From Coprobacillaceae bacterium UN01-12pH3A (GTDB lineage: Bacteria > Bacillota_I > Bacilli_A > Erysipelotrichales > Coprobacillaceae), in contig JAQENU010000013.1 in assembly GCA_027676805.1 (NCBI GenBank), forward strand, positions 25,692 to 89,691: DNA of 64,000 nt, in the 5' to 3' direction. Below the pieces are notes generated by a model that ran no database searches, had not been told where the DNA came from, and saw only the letters and a list, made by a program, of their open reading frames with translations. Below, one piece after another: positions 61,829 to 64,000 of this stretch (within the stretch, counting starts at the first letter, position 1; the number at the start of each line of letters is the position of its first letter). The position numbers were made by a program, and so were the translations under genes.

Positions 61829-62055
61829 TAAACTGCTACAACTTCGACAACTCCTGGAACTTCTTCAATCAGGATTTGCTCTACCCCGTCTTTTAATGTT
61901 TCATCAATCATAGAGCATCCTGCACAAGCTCCAAGCATTTTTACATATACGATTCCATCTGCAAATCTAACAAACTCAATATCTCCTCCGTCATGCTGTA
62001 AATAAGGACGAATTTTAGTAATAACATTGATAATATTTTGTTCTAAATTTTCCAT
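61828..62055 (-). CDS. NifU-like iron-sulfur scaffold domain protein
   Basis: A 75-residue protein made of a single NifU C-terminal domain: RPYLQHDGGDIEFVRF and the cluster cysteines in LGACAGCSMIDETLKDG. Such small Nfu proteins carry or deliver [4Fe-4S] clusters. Many iron-sulfur proteins in the window (Rnf subunits, radical SAM protein) could be clients. It is the first gene of a pair with marR, and divergent from the S1-domain gene. Confidence 0.9.
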   Translation of the reverse strand: MENLEQNIINVITKIRPYLQHDGGDIEFVRFADGIVYVKMLGACAGCSMIDETLKDGVEQILIEEVPGVVEVVAV

Positions 62056-62168
62056 AATTTATTTCTAACCACCTTTTCAATATGCTTAATATTTCTTTCA
62101 TATTATAACATATTTTTAATGCATTTAAAGAATTATATGCTATAATAACTAGGAGTGGGGGGATAATC

Positions 62169-62558
62169 ATGAAAATGATTAAAATCGGCGATATTGTTGA
62201 GGTTACCATTACCGGTGTACAGCCTTATGGAGCTTTTGCAACGTTGTCTAATCACCTGACTGGATTGATCCATATTTCAGAAATTTCTGAAGGATTTGTT
62301 AAAGATATTGAGAATTTTGTTCATAAGGGTGAAAAAGTTCGGGTGAAGGTCATCGATATCGATAACACAACCAATCAGGCTAAGCTGAGTCTCAAAGCTA
62401 TCGATAGTAAATCGAAGCGTCGCGAACGTCGTCTCAGTTACAAAAATCAAAGGAAGCAAATTCGCGAAACCCCAAAAGGTTTTGAACCCTTAAAAGAAAT
62501 GTTGCCCATTTGGATAACAGAGGAACTAATGAAACTGGAGGAAAAAATACATGATTAA
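62169..62558 (+). CDS. S1 RNA-binding domain protein, YugI/CvfD (general stress protein 13) type
   Basis: A 129-residue protein. An S1 domain (~5-75) starts [21 protein letters not shown] and includes [16 protein letters not shown] and [13 protein letters not shown] basic tail ([19 protein letters not shown]) follows. CvfD/YugI proteins act as post-transcriptional regulators and associate with the ribosome. The start lies behind a run of G residues. The end overlaps the pgi start by eight bases, so the two are coupled. Confidence 0.88.
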   Translation: MKMIKIGDIVEVTITGVQPYGAFATLSNHLTGLIHISEISEGFVKDIENFVHKGEKVRVKVIDIDNTTNQAKLSLKAIDSKSKRRERRLSYKNQRKQIRETPKGFEPLKEMLPIWITEELMKLEEKIHD

Positions 62559-63831
62559 ATTGAACTTAGAAAACGCAAAGTTAGATCAAGATATTTTATC
62601 ATATAGTGATAAAGTAAAAGAACTTCACAGCATGATTCATGAAAAAACTGGTAAAGGAAATGATTTCTTAGGTTGGTTAGACTGGCCAGTTAATTATGAT
62701 AAAGACGAAGTTGCAAGAATTAATGCAAAAAGTAAAGAAATCATTGAAAAAGTAGATGTCTTATTAGTTTGCGGAATCGGTGGTTCTTACTTAGGAGCAA
62801 GAGCTGCAATTGAAGCATTAAACGGAATCTATCCAACAAATAAAGTGAAGATTATTTATGTAGGGAATACATTCTCATCAAATTATATTGCTCAAGTAGT
62901 CGAATTCATCAAAGATAAAGAATTTGCAATTAACTGTATCTCAAAATCTGGTACAACAACAGAAACTTCTATTGCATTTAGAATTTTTAAAGAATTAGCA
63001 GAAAAGAGATATGGAAAAGAAGAAGCTAAAACACGTATTATTGCCACTACAGATAAAGAAAAAGGAGCTTTGAAAACATTAGCTGACAATGAAGGCTATG
63101 AAACTTATACAATCCCTGATGATATCGGTGGTCGTTATTCTGTTTTAACAGCTGTTGGTTTATTCCCAATCGCAGTAGCTGGAATTGACATTGAAGCGAT
63201 GTTAGCAGGTGCCGCAAAAGCAAGAGAAGATTACAACAACCCTGATTTAGCTACAAATGACTGCTATCAATATGGTGTTGCCAGACAAATGCTGAATAAC
63301 CAAGGATATCCAGCAGAAATGTTCGTCACTTATGAATTACAGTATGCTATGCTTGCTGAATGGTGGAAACAATTATTCGGTGAATCAGAAGGAAAAGAAA
63401 ATAAAGGGGTATTGCCTACTTCTGCAACATTCTCAACTGACCTGCACTCATTAGGACAATTTATCCAAGAAGGATCAAAAGTGTTATTTGAAACTGTATT
63501 GCAAGTCACAAAACCTATTTCAGACATTACTATTCCTGAAGATGCAGATAATTTAGATAACTTAAATTATTTAGCTGGAAAATCAGTGGATTATGTAAAT
63601 AAAAAAGCAGCAGAAGGAACTATTGATGCTCATTCTAATACAGGAAATGTACCAAACATTTTAGTTACACTTGATGAAATGACACCATATTCATTCGGAT
63701 ATATGGTTTACTTCTTTGAAAAAGCATGTGCTTTATCTGTTTACTTATTAGGAGTGAATCCATTTAATCAGCCAGGTGTAGAAGTATATAAAAAGAATAT
63801 GTTCAAATTATTAGGAAAACCCGGAGCATAA
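62551..63831 (+). CDS. pgi: Glucose-6-phosphate isomerase
   Basis: A 426-residue enzyme interconverting glucose-6-phosphate and fructose-6-phosphate. Signatures are [53 protein letters not shown], and the C-terminal [18 protein letters not shown]. It is a little shorter than B. subtilis Pgi (~450) but complete in motifs. It belongs with pfkA and pyk in glycolysis, although these genes are far apart. The gene has its own ribosome site (TGGAGG) inside the preceding gene. Confidence 0.97.
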   Translation: MIKLNLENAKLDQDILSYSDKVKELHSMIHEKTGKGNDFLGWLDWPVNYDKDEVARINAKSKEIIEKVDVLLVCGIGGSYLGARAAIEALNGIYPTNKVKIIYVGNTFSSNYIAQVVEFIKDKEFAINCISKSGTTTETSIAFRIFKELAEKRYGKEEAKTRIIATTDKEKGALKTLADNEGYETYTIPDDIGGRYSVLTAVGLFPIAVAGIDIEAMLAGAAKAREDYNNPDLATNDCYQYGVARQMLNNQGYPAEMFVTYELQYAMLAEWWKQLFGESEGKENKGVLPTSATFSTDLHSLGQFIQEGSKVLFETVLQVTKPISDITIPEDADNLDNLNYLAGKSVDYVNKKAAEGTIDAHSNTGNVPNILVTLDEMTPYSFGYMVYFFEKACALSVYLLGVNPFNQPGVEVYKKNMFKLLGKPGA

Positions 63832-63847
63832 TTTAATTATAAAATCT

Positions 63848-63880
63848 AAGCGATCTGTCAGTTGACAGGATCGCTTTTTA
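63848..63880 (+). terminator. Terminator of pgi
   Basis: The stem AAGCGATC/GATCGCTT, with an inner TGTCA/TGACA stem, is followed by TTTTTATTT. Confidence 0.88.
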
Positions 63881-63927
63881 TTTCATAAAAAAACTTATAA
63901 TTAGATACAAAAATTAGCGAAATATTA

Positions 63928-63956
63928 TTGACGTATAAAAAAAGCTATGGTATTAT
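63928..63956 (+). promoter_or_regulatory. Promoter of a tRNA gene or tRNA operon
   Basis: TTGACG (63928-63933) and TATTAT (63951-63956) are separated by 17 bases. The first tRNA begins at 63975. Confidence 0.75.
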
Positions 63957-63974
63957 AAGTGGGCACTAGAAATT

Positions 63975-64000
63975 GGAGGTTTAGCTCAGTTGGGAGAGCA
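63975..64000 (+). tRNA. tRNA gene, 5' part only, probably tRNA-Val
   Basis: The acceptor strand GGAGGTT, U8-A9, D stem GCTC, loop AGTTGGGA, GAGC and A26 are visible before the window ends. The anticodon is outside the window. The start closely resembles the B. subtilis valine tRNA, but identity is not proven. Confidence 0.8.

Overview
The window is low-GC, Gram-positive, anaerobe-type chromosome. T-box and S-box riboswitches, Shine-Dalgarno-rich starts, CcpA-type cre sites, sporulation genes (spoIIA), EzrA, DnaB/DnaI and an Rnf complex all point to a Firmicute. Gene content and protein style best fit an Erysipelotrichia-like gut anaerobe, but no rRNA is present to prove this. Most of the window is ordinary core chromosome with Bacillus-like gene order.

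Layout. 1-212: start of an EEP-family hydrolase cut by the left edge. 429-3174: dacF-spoIIAA-spoIIAB-sigF, the forespore sigma operon. 3301-8038: a GNAT/hexapeptide acetyltransferase fusion, a second GNAT gene, and an Rrf2 regulator divergent from a YhgE/Pip membrane protein with a candidate operator between them. 8100-11078: a sortase-anchored surface protein and a serine recombinase separated by a small segment flanked by perfect 17-bp inverted repeats. I read this as a phase-variable promoter switch. 11346-15461: an uncharacterised protein, a MupG-like enzyme, a 6-phospho-beta-glucosidase and an orphan PTS IIB. 15578-17358: a Gx-type membrane protein, an FMN-binding lipoprotein and a DEDD exonuclease. 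17446-19858: pfkA-pyk. 19938-31496: dnaE, polA, mutM, coaE, dnaB and dnaI, interrupted by a divergent PAS-(degenerate GGDEF)-EAL gene. 31556-36730: small proteins, ApbE, alpha-xylosidase and a PplA-like flavolipoprotein. 36966-42652: rnfC-D-G-E-A-(small Cys protein)-B. 42819-49520: a NusG-II protein, a degenerate RlmD/TrmA homologue, BrkB, thiI, nifS-type desulfurase and ezrA. 49814 onward: rpsD, a second EEP gene, leuS behind a T-box, a pair of ABC ATPase-permeases, a radical SAM protein, hpf, metK behind a SAM riboswitch, marR, nifU, an S1-domain gene, pgi, and the first 26 bases of a tRNA gene.

How the genes fit together. The most distinctive theme is extracytoplasmic covalent flavin chemistry. 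RnfD carries three C-terminal FMN-binding repeats in addition to its own site. RnfG, a small lipoprotein (16086) and a two-domain PplA-like lipoprotein (35786) supply more sites, and an ApbE flavin transferase lies nearby. I count eight predicted FMN-threonine sites in the window. The same Rnf operon encodes an unusually short RnfB with no ferredoxin-type domain, and a 59-residue membrane protein with four cysteines between rnfA and rnfB. Together these suggest a modified Rnf or extracellular-electron-transfer system. The second theme is phase variation of a surface protein. In the orientation sequenced, the only recognisable promoter in the invertible segment points away from the surface gene, so that gene is predicted to be OFF.

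Limits: functions are read from motifs and gene order without database searches. Promoters, operators and RNA structures were found by eye.
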